From the NCBI GenBank assembly GCA_011316305.1, contig SAUG01000172.1, forward strand, positions 1 to 64,000: a stretch of DNA of 64,000 bases. Reading direction: 5' to 3'. The position numbers were made by a program, and so were the translations under genes. Below the pieces are notes generated by a model. That model saw only the letters and a program-made list of their open reading frames with translations. It did not search any database and was not told the DNA's origin. Origin of the DNA: Rusavskia elegans (lineage: Eukaryota; Ascomycota; Lecanoromycetes; Teloschistales; Teloschistaceae). Shown here piece after piece: positions 1 to 11,172 of the stretch. Position 1 is the stretch's first letter; each line of letters opens with the position of its first letter.

Positions 1-3000
1 TTGTACCCCAGTTCAATTGACGCAAATAACGGTTCCTTGGAATTTCAATTCAAATTTGCTCAGCAATGTGACGCATCCTTCCACCGATATTGATTGGTAT
101 AGAAGTCACGATTATATTCAGTGGATGATGCTAACGCGATTGAATAGGTAAGCACTGGCTGATATTAATGGGACTGACGTTAATTCCATCGACCTATCGA
201 CCCCAGTGGTTTGCGGAGGCCAGAAAAGAATTGAATGCGGATGGACGATGTGGCTACTCGGTTTGTTCATTAAAGCTGTCCTTTAATCTTCGAGCTGCAC
301 TTAGAAATCTGAGGCGTGGGCATTGGTAGCTCCTTTCAATTGACACCATCCGGGCTTTTTGGAGAGACGTTGGATGCTTTGGTGACAGGACGCTGGTTTA
401 GTTGATTTTTAGCTCTAGAAGACCCCAAAAAGGGTGCAGAACTGCGTTGAGGTGGGTCGGAGTGGTTGCAACATAGCGATCCTATGCGCATGTCGAGTAA
501 GTATCGAATTGTTCCGTGTTGCTGGATTAGAGTAAAGCGAAGCTCGGGGGGGGGTTTCACTTCGGTTTTGATAGTAACGGCAACTCGTTGGATGGCTGAC
601 TCTTGATTTGTGCCCAGTCCTATCTGCCAGCTAAAAGTACCACCAGTGCCGTATGCCGTGAAGATAGAAGTTGGTTCCTACCAGCACACAATTAATATTC
701 GATTTGGAGCATTTGGTCTTGAACAATATCAGCACATGTTCGTTCGGAAACCGGAATAAACTATCGGCATCTTCGAGATTTATTGGACATGGCCACCGGT
801 GACTTTGCCCTGTGAACAGGGAGGGTACTTGAAACCGCCGCAAGTTTTCAGTGCCTTCTTATGTACTCTGATGTGCATGCGGCACGTCATTCCGATTGCC
901 TGACTCCCATGATTGAGCTTCGTCCAATGCGGGCCTCGGGCATCCGATCAATTCACTCATCCGAGACTAACATGCCGGAGATAGTACCCTGACCATGGGG
1001 GGAGGGGATTGAGGTTGCCTTGTCATTTCAAGCAGGCGTTTAGACCTGGCCTCCTGTTGTCTGGAGATGTGATGGGATGAAGCCACAGTACCACAGTCAG
1101 TGTTTTGTCAGCTTGTGATGCGCTCTGCAGCCTTGACAAATCTCACGGGTTGGATCCAAATGAGGAAGCCGTGCAGATGACACTGCACCCCAGTGAATGC
1201 CTCATGCGTATAATCCGTGCAGGAGGTCGGGATTGAGGCTAAGGACAGGTGGCAACCCTTGGAATGCTCCGGAAAGGGCCCACGACTGCGGGGACCAGGC
1301 TGCGCCGGAGTCATAGCAAGGTGAGCGATTGGCATTACCGTTTGGGCTGGGCATGGATCTTGACCCTGGCTTGGTTCCTATTGATCACCCCAATACGAGC
1401 TTCACGGAGTCAAGGGTGGACTATCAAATCGAAACCAAGCAACAAAACCGCGCACTAGGACAAGTCACTTTGATTGCGCAAGGCTTATGACGAGCCTCAT
1501 CGTGTCGCATAGCTGCCCACAACGACAACGATTTTTGTTGGGTACCCACGCATGACCATTAGGCTGTGGCAAGCCAAGGCTAACACAATATCACTGGTGC
1601 CCCCCCCAATGATGCTGGCAGACACGGTGTGTAACATGTCAGCAAGGCGAAAATGCTTTTGCCTGGAGGTTGGAACGAAATCCACTCAAATGCTGAGGGT
1701 AAAGTGATCGATACAAGGAAGTATGCAGCTTAAGGCAGATCAACGCACGTCATAAAACCTTGCGTCTTCGGTACCACACAATGAACGGAATACAATGCTG
1801 CCTGACCGACAGGAGCCAGCAACAAGAGATATCGTACCGGTAGCAAAAGGTTTCTACTTGATCTTTGACTGAAACATGGTTCGAAAAGAACGGGACTGAC
1901 CATTCCTGCGAAAAGAACCCTTGAGTCTTCTCTCTTGTCACGACGGCAATGCCAGAGTTCGTGATGTGACTCCTTTTTATTGCTGCGGCGAAAGTAGAAT
2001 GTTTGATCAATTCGTTGTGCAGAAGCGTGGGGTTGCCCATGGTTTACTGAAACCAACATGAATATCCTATTCAGCAGAATGGGAATGCCGAATATTGCTT
2101 GTGTTCTCGATATAGAAACGACATTTGAAGTTCCAGGTAAACAAGAGGTGATTATCAATCCATATGTGACACCGCCTTAGTTGCTGCGTGCAGATCCAAT
2201 CCCTATTCGGGACCTGTTAAGTACCTGACAGTAGGCTGACATGCGTGTATTGGTCATCGGGACGTGTCGTGAAAATATCACGTCCCCATACAGTGACGAG
2301 TCATGATCGCGAGGGGTGACTCTCTCTGCCGTGCCATGTCAACGAAGAAAAGCTCTCGCTATCTATGGATCAGTTGCTTCAGGGACCGGATAGGTAGATA
2401 CCGTAGGTGACATGGTGTCGAAGTAGGCCGGAATGGAAAAAGTTCAAGGCTGTCTGAACCTTGATTAGCTTCTGTATCGAACATCTCGATCTCGTAATCA
2501 GGGGGGATTCCCCCACGCCTCTACGGCTATCAACAACAGGCGGAATCAACCCTGGACGAAAAGACGATCCTGGAGACTGTGCCATGTTCTCCGAGGAGCT
2601 CAGGTCTGCTGACAAAAGACATGGCCCATAATCTCCTCGACATACTCGTAAAAGAACTAAAATGTGTGTAGAGTCAGGGAATAAGGGAGATGTTCTCCTG
2701 GATTGCCGATATGGTGGTACGGATGGCGCCGGCCAGTGAAATAATGTATAGATGAAAGTTATATGGTTAAGAAACGGGTTTGTCATCCGCCAAGAGGCGC
2801 CAAGGATGATCAAAAGAAGGAATGCATGAGAGATCTTAAAGTCAAAAACGATCGAGTATCATCTGCAGGCAAAGCAATCTATCTGCGCAATGACATTGGT
2901 GTAAATCACAATGGCAACCCCGACGGCCCTAGGAGAACTTACTGCCCAATCCTAATCCGATAAGCGGATGGCGATCTTCGGTTCGAGGTGAGGATCATTG

Positions 3001-4103
3001 ACCGGAGCTTCTAGCAGACACACTACTAGGGACCAGAGAAGCAGGGAAAACGGTGGAATCCAGGATGGCATGCGGATCCATCGCATCAGAAGGAGCCGAA
3101 CGAGAAGCGTCGGTCGACCGCACCCCTTGGATTGGCCTTTCCTCCCCGAACATACTTTGGTGGCAGGCATGAAGGTGTCGAATCGCAGCTGGGCCAATTG
3201 TTGACTTCACCACACCGGTACGCATCGTGAGTGATGGGACACGGATGGCCACCGGGCAGTGATACGATTACGCCGTTTCGAATGTTGATGCTCCCAAAAG
3301 AGTTGTTTCGTCGTGGTGGTGGGAAGCTTAAAGGTACGAGCAGCAAGCTAAGAAGTTTAAGCAGTTTCCATCCAACAGCTGGATCCCTGCAGAGGCTCCC
3401 AGTCCAGGCAATGGATCCACCGTCTCGGGTGCGAGATACGTACTATGGAGGGTGATGCGAGGGATGATCGACGTGGATAACAATGGGCTTCTATCAACGA
3501 CAACACTGCGAGCACCACCGACCTTGAATCAATCCGTCTTCGTCATCGAATCAGACCGGTCATTCTGACCTTCTCCAGCGTCTACCGAATCCACTCCGTG
3601 CTGACATCCCGACCATACCGTTTGCCGTGTGACAGATCACCGCGGGGCGAGCGTATAGACTGCAACAGCCGACGACAGCAGCTTTCGTCCCGTCTACTTC
3701 TGGATCGCATCTTCTCACCCTACCCCCCCCGGGCGCCCCAATTAACATTATCTTTGACCGCCTTTAGACAAAGCATCGTTATTGCTTGGCTCATCTTCAC
3801 CCCCCCTCCATTAAGTTACTAACGAAAGCCTCGATTCCCGAATCCACGGTAAAGGAACCAAACATCCGCCCGCCAGCCGTCACAATGCCACATGGGATCT
3901 GACGACGTTGAAAGACGTGTAGCGTTGCCTCGTGGGAGTTGAGCAGTTGACTGCCAACAACTCTCATAGGTCATAGCTCTTCTTTGGCCCTCGTTGCGCC
4001 AGAAGCGACAGCTGCTGCTAGACCTTCGATTCGACCACACCCCCCTCCTCCTCCCACCTCTGGGCCGACCTTCACCGCCTCCGCTTTTGTTCAGCCGGCC
4101 TCG

Positions 4104-4142
4104 ATGAATCTCCCACTACGCGGCAACGAGTCGTCGAGTTAG
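4104..4142 (+). promoter_or_regulatory. uORF 1 (12 codons) ahead of the Zn2Cys6 regulator
   Basis: An ATG at 4104 opens a 12-codon frame closed by TAG at 4140-4142, 87 nt before the main start codon. Whether it lies in the mRNA depends on the transcription start, which cannot be read here. Confidence 0.4.
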
Positions 4143-4171
4143 CCGAAACAAGGGAAGATAGCTTCGTGCTC

Positions 4172-4180
4172 ATGTGCTAG
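4172..4180 (+). promoter_or_regulatory. uORF 2 (ATG-TGC-TAG minimal uORF)
   Basis: A two-codon frame, ATG TGC TAG, lies 49 nt before the main ATG at 4229. Very short uORFs next to a main start are a known way to lower translation; the effect here is inferred. Confidence 0.4.
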
Positions 4181-4197
4181 GACTGCTTCAGGAGCAG

Positions 4198-4281
4198 ATG
4201 GATTGGATCATCCCCGAGCCTTATATACATGGACGGACCAGGCTCAGAAGCTTCCAAACGACCACGCTTGGGTCCTTATGA
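4198..4281 (+). promoter_or_regulatory. uORF 3, overlapping the transcription-factor start codon
   Basis: An ATG at 4198 with G at +4 opens a 27-codon frame, shifted +1 relative to the main frame, that ends with TGA at 4279-4281, 50 nt inside the main coding region. Ribosomes that start here would pass the main ATG, so it should repress translation if it is in the leader. Confidence 0.45.
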
Positions 4282-7200
4282 TGCACCGCACTCGCATCGA
4301 ATGCAGCCGCAGCTCCCCATATCACAGTCGCATGGCTACACTGCCGGTCATACCTTGCCGCCGCCAAATCCATCGCCGGTTGCGGTAACATATGCTCACC
4401 CTCACCAGCAGTCGGCCGTGCAGTCGCCTTACAACGACTACGAGTCCCGCAGCCTGCCTGTGCCAGAGCCAACACCGCATCAGTACGTCCAAGCCGCCCA
4501 TTCCGGCCACAGCACTCCTCTTCGCGACCAACGGCCTTATCCATCCGAGCCGTCCAGCTATTCTCGACGGGGCAGCGCTTCCGGCCCCAATCGTTCCCCC
4601 GATGATTACGTATATCCTTCCGGAAGGCCCTTGAGCATCGCCACCACCAGCGAAGGCCCGCATTACCCTCCCCAACATTATCCTGTTGACCATGGAGCTG
4701 GCCCACCGTACCATCCCCACGACGCGCCAAATGGAACTTCAAACCATGGCCTTCCCATCCCTCACTACAATGATCCAGCTCACGGTCCTCCGTCAGCACA
4801 TCCCCATGACTACAGTCAGTCACCCGTGAGCGGACATCCCCACCCCTATGGCCCCTCGGCTCTTGGCGCCCAAGCCCAAGCCCAATATCAGAATATGCAG
4901 CGGGAAAAAATAAGGAGTAAGGGTCATCGTGCTCAGCAGGTGAGTTCTTCAAAGCCTCACTTTAACGTCCCTGGTGGCTGATATAATAGGCTTGTGACGC
5001 TTGTCGTACCAGGAAATCCAAATGTGACGAACAACGCCCCATGTGTAGCAACTGCCGGGAAAACAACCAAGAATGCAAATATCAACATATCCAGCCAGCA
5101 AAGTAGGTATTTTGGTCGATCCCCTTTGGATCCTGCCTAATTCAAAGTAGGGCCGACCGGGCAAACCAACAGATCCTCGAAAAGCTGGCAGATCTCAGTA
5201 ACATCATGCAGGACACGAACAAACGCCTGGACGGGATGGAAAAGGCTATGGCGGATACACAAAGGAAGCCCAGCCCTGATCTTTCATCGACGGACACCAC
5301 CGACATCAAAACCATTACTCCCTATTCCACCAAGCAGGAGAGCCCAAGCGTTGGCCTTGCGGAGCATGCCAACCGCCATTTCGTCAGACCGGCGATACCC
5401 AAGTCCAAAGAGAATGAACCGACGGAGATGACTCCAAAGGAGTCTGCAATTACCGCGAATCCTGAATCCATGGGCCCTCATGCCGTGGTTTCCGAAGACG
5501 GCCGTCACGTTGCGATATCCATTGAACATGCAACAGCAGCACACCGGCTTCTGCACTGGCCATCCATACATGACATTGTACATAAATCAAAGGTCATAAG
5601 ACAGATCAGTCTTGGGCCCGATTATGTCATGACCATGGAGCAAGAGAAGGGTGTACTTCGACTATATGGCTGGGGAGCAGGCCGGGAGCCGACGATCGAC
5701 GCTCACGGCAGTCCGCCAGGTGTGAACCCTCAAGGTGGAAACAGTCCGAGTAGTTCAGCCAGCAACAGAAGTGACGATGCGGCCAGTCCGGCATCTGACG
5801 GACTTTGGGGTACCGGTTCGGTGCCTGCGACAAACAGCGAAAAACAGGCCACAAGCAATGCTGGTGGTCTCACTTCGGAGAACGTCTTGGACATCAACCC
5901 TCGCACAATGAGGCGACTCCTAAACTCGTACCTTGAGAATTTCCATATTCTTCATCCCTTCCTCGAGAGGTCTCGACTGAACCGCATGTTTGAAAGATTC
6001 TCAATGCGCTACAACAAGGCTGACCAGGGGCTCACCAAGACGCTCTTCGCTGGACCGGTGTCCAATCTGGCCTTGGACGCACTCAAAGATGGCTCTAGCG
6101 GCGGACAACGGACTGCGAAGAGAAAGTACTCGAGTGGACACTACAGCGCTTCTGGTGACTCCAATGCAGTATCGTCACAGAACAGTACTGACATCCGGCT
6201 TGAGCATAACATGTCAACCGCAATCGTGCTTCTCGTCATGGCCCTGGGTCGGATCGCTGAATGGAAGGAGCCGTTGCCTGGCCCGGTCTCCATACCAGGT
6301 GATCATCCAGACGGCTCAACAGCCTCACGGACTTTATACTCACCCACACGCATGCAAGGAAATTCGCGTAGCCCTCCAGCAGGGGTGGAGCAATCTCCGA
6401 ATTCCTCGACATACGCTGGAACTAATCCATCAATACCTTCACTGCTCAGCGGTCCTCGCACGCAAATATCCAGTCCCCGGTTGGTGCCTGACGATATCTC
6501 TGGACCTCGAAACGTCGATGTAATCCCAGGACTAGCTTACTACGCCAAAGCCACCGACATCTTGGGTAATCTATTTGGTCTAAACGACTTGACCCAGGTT
6601 CAAGCACATCTTCTTGCAGGATTGTTTGCCGGTCAATTAGCACGGACTTTTGAGAGTTGGAGCTGGATACACTCTGCGTGTATAGCATGCCGCTTCATCG
6701 TTCGAGAGTAAGTTCATGTTGACTGCTGGTGTACATCCATCTGATTGATTGTTTAGGTCGTCTATGAAAGAAGCCAAAGAATCTAGGAAGGATCTAATCA
6801 AGTTCGCTTTCTGGACTTGTTCTCAGCTGGAAAGGTTCGTGACTGCCCATCTCTCCCCGGGTTAGCCTGGTTACTGAATGGATCCAGCGACATACTTGCG
6901 GAGCTTGATCTGCCACGAAGCGGCATCCAAAACATCACTCTCGACTACCCGAAAGGCTTCATGGATGACTTCGAAAAGGCTGATATGCCGGATTCTGCGA
7001 TCCCCAACCAGACCATGATGTGGTACTACTCGGGACAAATCCACATCCGCAACATGTTGAACGATATCCAGAGCGAGCTCTATCCACCCGAGGGTAGGCA
7101 TTCGACAAGCCCTGTATTTTGAATCGTGGCTAAGATCGATGACTGTAGATAAAGAACGGGCGGTTCGCGGTACTGCCCTGCGGGATCACTTCCACGACCG

Positions 7201-7855
7201 GCTTAAAGCATGGAGAGACCTGTTACCCATCGGCTTGCAGTGGTCCGACGCTGATCCTCCTTCCTCGGACATCAATACAGCGCGACTACGGGCCAAGTAC
7301 TACGGGGCGCTCAACATCATCCACCGGCCTTTCCTCCGACATGCGCTCGACCACCACATGGATTTCCAAGAGTCTCCTCCAGCCCAGGTCCACGCGGTGA
7401 TCAGTTACCAAGGCCGATCATCGTCGTACTCGCCACAATCGATGGAGAGGAAGAACCGCAACATGGGTCCTCCGGGTTCAACGCAGAAAGAGAAGATCCA
7501 CCAAGCCGAAATCATGCACTCGGCCCAGACTTGTGTGGCAGCTGCCATCCAGAGCACCGAAGCATTCGACAACATCATCAACCGGCAGCGTCTGATTGTC
7601 ACCAACATCTTCGGGACGGCGCACGCTCAATTTGGCAACATGCTCGTCCTCGCGACGACGTACAAGTCTCATCTTGCGAAGCTCATTCCCAGAGACCGGC
7701 TGGAACACCTGTTCCACCGGACCATCAATTTCCTACGAAGTCTCGAAGCAGTGTCGGAGACGCTTGGCAGGGATGCTTTGATCCTGGAGAAGCTCCAGGA
7801 AGTGGTCTTTGATGACGGCAACCTAAGCCATTCGTTCTCATCCGACATGTCATGA
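4229..7855 (+). CDS. Zn2Cys6 fungal-specific transcription factor
   Basis: Six exons (4229-4939, 4990-5102, 5151-6707, 6757-6834, 6888-7093, 7149-7855) give 1,123 aa. Residues 1-237 are disordered and rich in Pro, His and Tyr, with a basic KRPR patch near the start. Exon 2 encodes the whole zinc cluster (about 239-266) with the pattern C-x2-C-x6-C-x6-C-x2-C-x6-C. It is followed by a coiled-coil linker (ADRANQQILEKLADL) and a long Ser/Thr/Pro-rich segment. The C-terminal half resembles the fungal-specific transcription factor (middle homology) domain, including YYGALNIIHRPFLRHAL. It should be a nuclear DNA-binding regulator of RNA polymerase II genes. Its targets cannot be deduced, and neighbouring genes do not form a pathway. 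The three uORFs suggest translational control. The family call is firm; the orthologue is not identified. Confidence 0.9.
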
Positions 7856-8864
7856 ATATCCTGCATTTCTCCATCCAACGGCGGTTTAGTTGTCCAGCGT
7901 ATTCCCCCGGCGGAGGCATTTTCTTTTATCGTCTGGCGCATTGGTGGTATGAATTGGATTGACGGATTCCTCTCTGTCCTTGCCATCTGATACACGCATC
8001 TTCCGACCTTGTACATTCACTTTTGTTTGATCTACATACATCCACTGGGCGTTCCGAGCCGGCACGTTGGTTTGAGCTTTGATAGGGGCGGAGAACTGCA
8101 TTTTCAGGGCTTCACGTCGCCATGCCAAATATATATCTGGGTGGAGGCCATCATTATTACTGTTATCGCATTGTATCGTTGATTATCTATAGGGCCAGGG
8201 GCAAGGGGAAGATGTATGCACATTCGGCCAGGGAAATAGCTCCACCATAAAGTATAAAGCGTAGTATCTCGATCAGTTGGCAGCGGATCATTTTAATTGT
8301 CACATGTGTCATGCTCCAGATGTGTACTCTTCAAGCACTGACGCTAGCGTTATCAGCTGTTATGGTTGACGATGGAGTACCTACCTTAATATCAAGGTGA
8401 TCAGAGGACATGAGATCAAGTGTTCTCTCTGTTCTGAAATCGGACGGCCCCACCAACAAAGGACCTTCTCTCCTACCTACTCTCCTGCAAGGCGTACCTT
8501 ATGCCAAAACATCTTTCGCATTCACAGTACATCTTGAATCCTTCATACTCCTGGGTGAATCTCGAACCCGCAATCGACCCCCACTGTACCTGTGACCGAC
8601 CCTCGCCGTTCCCAAAGAGGCAATCACCCATCCCTACTGAGCAGCCCGAGACCCTCCAGCTTGAATCATCACCGTTGTCATCGTCATGCAGCTTCGCTCG
8701 ACCAAGAGCCTTCGCCCGCCTCCTTCCAAATCTTGATATTGACTCACCGTACAGCCAGTCTCCTGGAGATGACACACTAGCAATGTCGCTGTCTTCCTGC
8801 CTTCCTTCAGGTCAAGGTCTTGCAGGTTGAAAGGAAACAGCACCTCATTGATCACCTCCTAAAC
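7856..8864. other. Intergenic: 3' end of the regulator gene and promoter of the next gene
   Basis: About 1 kb without a credible gene. Short open frames at 8410-8830 are low-complexity Ser/Pro translations with no family resemblance. The reading frame of the next gene stays open back to 8820, but the first in-frame ATG is at 8865. Confidence 0.5.
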
Positions 8865-10589
8865 ATGGCCTTCCAACATCCTATCCCCGCCCTTTCACGC
8901 CCTACGCTTCCCCGGTCGGAAGACGACCGGCCAGCTCCCAGCAATGTCGTCGCTCAGCAGGCCCAGCCTGCCGAATGGCTTCTCTTTCCTGATCCGAGGC
9001 AACACCCGCCCTCTTGCTCTCAAACCGCATCAACCAGCTACTCGCCCCAGACAGCCGCACTATCAAGGCAGAGTGACTTCGGATCTCTCCACACGGCCCT
9101 ACTGCTCAACGACGACACCATAGCTGATGATGCGCTTGAGGATGATGAGCTTGACAGTCTGGATGATGGTCTCCACGCATTCCATGAAAACATGTTCGAT
9201 CAGGATCCTGTCCAGATCGACCAAACTGCTTCCATCCTTCCTACCCACGACGGTCTTGGCACCTTTCCAGGTTCTAGCCATCCGGTCCAAGAGCATTTAT
9301 GGCACTTTGAACCTTTCAACCCCCAGCGCAGATCTTCTGGTCATCACAGAAGGCCGTCTAGTGTCCAACGAAGGCTTGACGCTCTCGAAGTGGATGATGA
9401 GCTGCAAATTGAGCGGGAAAGAATGGAGCGGATCGAGAAATGGCGGATTGAGCAATCGCGCATCTTGTTGGAAGAAGTCGAGAAAGCGACTAGAAGGGAC
9501 TTTCACCACCAAGGGAGCCTGTCTAAGGTTACGATGCCCGATATCGCCATGGAGGCCCGTACCGGCAGCATCAGTGAAAGCTCTCCAGCCCTCCAAGGAA
9601 GCCAGATGCCCAGTCTAGAAAAAGATGCTGGGATTGTGCAGCAGAACGGAGATGGGTGGCACCGCATGGTAAGGAGGCTTATCGAAGATCTGATGGGCAT
9701 CAACGACACGACACTTGCTCTAATCTTTGGTGAAGCCCTGCCAGAAAGCGAAACGCGCCCTCGGGATGATACTTCCATCTTCAGCAGCAGCCGCACAGAC
9801 CGAAGCTTGGTCCTTCAGCCAACACCAAGGTGGACGGTGGATCTCCTCCAGAGCCTGTCGAAGGAGCTAGCGTCTCTCCTGCGCCGTCTTGCGCAATCGC
9901 CAGCTGCGGTAGGATCACCCATCAACCCCGTGAATTTGGACTACGCCGGCATTCCAATAGCCAAGCCATCTATACAGCGATCTGCAGTCCCGTCACTTCA
10001 TCATGCCGAGCAACTTGCGATGGATGTCGGATCCACAACGACCCCCATCTTCCATCCGACACTGAAAGAGCGCCATAAGTCTGCCAACTTGGATTTCCGA
10101 CATGCTGCGTTGTGGGGTATCGAAGAAGAATCGGCAAACAGTTTGAGCGCAACGCAAGACCGCGAATACTGGGAACAGACACCCTCGATCAGAACGATAT
10201 TTCGACTCCTACACCAGCATTTCACTGCCCGCCGTCGCCCCATGTTAACATCGAGTACAATAAGCAGCACCAAACCTTCTAACGTGGCCACTACGTCGAC
10301 AGCAGACTCGGTGCGGCGTGCAGCTGTAATTAGACAGCAGCACCCGCTCGTCTCTCGCCAAGGTGCAAGGCGAAGTGCCACGGGCAACCTATTCGGCCAT
10401 ACCCACCGTCATCACGGCAGCTATCCTGCTCTCTCATCTCCATTATTCAAACGGAGTGAAAGCAGTTGTGCCAGTATCAGTGCACGGAAGAGCAAGCGAG
10501 GAAGTGGGAGCTCGAGGAACTACTGGGATCTCAGGGGAAGTGTTGCCAGCGGTAGTATGGGAGGCATGGGGTTTTGGGGAGAGGTTTAG
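8865..10589 (+). CDS. Fungal protein of unknown function, coiled-coil and disordered
   Basis: A single exon of 574 aa from the first in-frame ATG. I recognise no named domain. Visible elements are an acidic segment around residues 87-105 (DDDTIADDALEDDELDSLDD), a charged predicted coiled coil around residues 178-215 (DDELQIERERMERIEKWRIE), a short ordered stretch WHRMVRRLIEDLMGIND near 265-281, and a Ser/Gly-rich tail ending GFWGEV. The mix of disorder with short ordered blocks looks like an ascomycete-restricted conserved protein rather than a chance frame. There is no signal peptide and no clear membrane span. No function is proposed. Confidence 0.7.
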   Translation: MAFQHPIPALSRPTLPRSEDDRPAPSNVVAQQAQPAEWLLFPDPRQHPPSCSQTASTSYSPQTAALSRQSDFGSLHTALLLNDDTIADDALEDDELDSLDDGLHAFHENMFDQDPVQIDQTASILPTHDGLGTFPGSSHPVQEHLWHFEPFNPQRRSSGHHRRPSSVQRRLDALEVDDELQIERERMERIEKWRIEQSRILLEEVEKATRRDFHHQGSLSKVTMPDIAMEARTGSISESSPALQGSQMPSLEKDAGIVQQNGDGWHRMVRRLIEDLMGINDTTLALIFGEALPESETRPRDDTSIFSSSRTDRSLVLQPTPRWTVDLLQSLSKELASLLRRLAQSPAAVGSPINPVNLDYAGIPIAKPSIQRSAVPSLHHAEQLAMDVGSTTTPIFHPTLKERHKSANLDFRHAALWGIEEESANSLSATQDREYWEQTPSIRTIFRLLHQHFTARRRPMLTSSTISSTKPSNVATTSTADSVRRAAVIRQQHPLVSRQGARRSATGNLFGHTHRHHGSYPALSSPLFKRSESSCASISARKSKRGSGSSRNYWDLRGSVASGSMGGMGFWGEV

Positions 10590-11172
10590 CGCAATGGTGC
10601 TGGTTTTGATCGATCTCAGTCCCCAGGATCTGGAGTTGAATGCATTAGATACAGTCGGTGTACGGAGAACAGAGCTAATGGGCCTGGTGTTTCTAACGGG
10701 ATTATGGATAGGTATATGGGCGTAAGATACTCTGCACTGGCATGGGAGACGACGACTTAAACGATCTATGATAGAGTTACAATTGAACAAATACTCATCT
10801 CCTTCCCTTTCCAAGTTAATGGGAGCAATGTTTGAGACTCTGGTTGATATTGCACCGGAACACTTCCGGCATCATGGCATTTCGTCATCCTACAGACCAA
10901 TATGTTTATCACGCAGGACATTGACATAACAACCATGAACATCCCGAGTCGTAATTGTCTCGGATACTTGTCAACGAGGCTGACTATCAATTCTCTCAAG
11001 CATCTCGGAGGCAATTGCGGTGACTACAAGTCTGGCTTCCAATCATCCCCCTCACAACTTGCCCAAATTTCAATCTTTTGAAGATCGTATAACGTTTCGT
11101 GAAGTTCGGTATTTCAATTATTGTAATCTCTAGATCCCATTTACTGCTTCTTTCACTTCCAGTATTACCAAG
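10590..11172. other. Intergenic, promoter of the 5-oxoprolinase gene
   Basis: 583 bp. A frame at 10363-10725 overlaps the end of the upstream gene in another frame and looks like a shadow. No RNA gene or repeat seen. Confidence 0.5.

Larger units (their letters stand above)
1..4228. other. 4.2-kb region with no supportable gene; 3' part is the transcription-factor promoter/leader
   Basis: Only short open frames (up to about 144 codons) occur on either strand. None has recognisable domains, and none could be joined by introns into a family I know. There is a G9 run near 545-553 and C-rich tracts near 3723-3731, 3800-3807 and 4039-4056. The last 0.6 kb is CT-rich, as is common in fungal promoters and leaders. 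The final 130 bp carries three short upstream reading frames listed separately. A non-coding RNA or a decayed gene cannot be excluded by eye. Confidence 0.5.

Noticed and set aside
4221..4952. 243-codon minus-strand open frame
   Set aside because: It is antisense to exon 1 of the zinc-cluster regulator; low-complexity Gly/Arg/Cys translation with no family resemblance.
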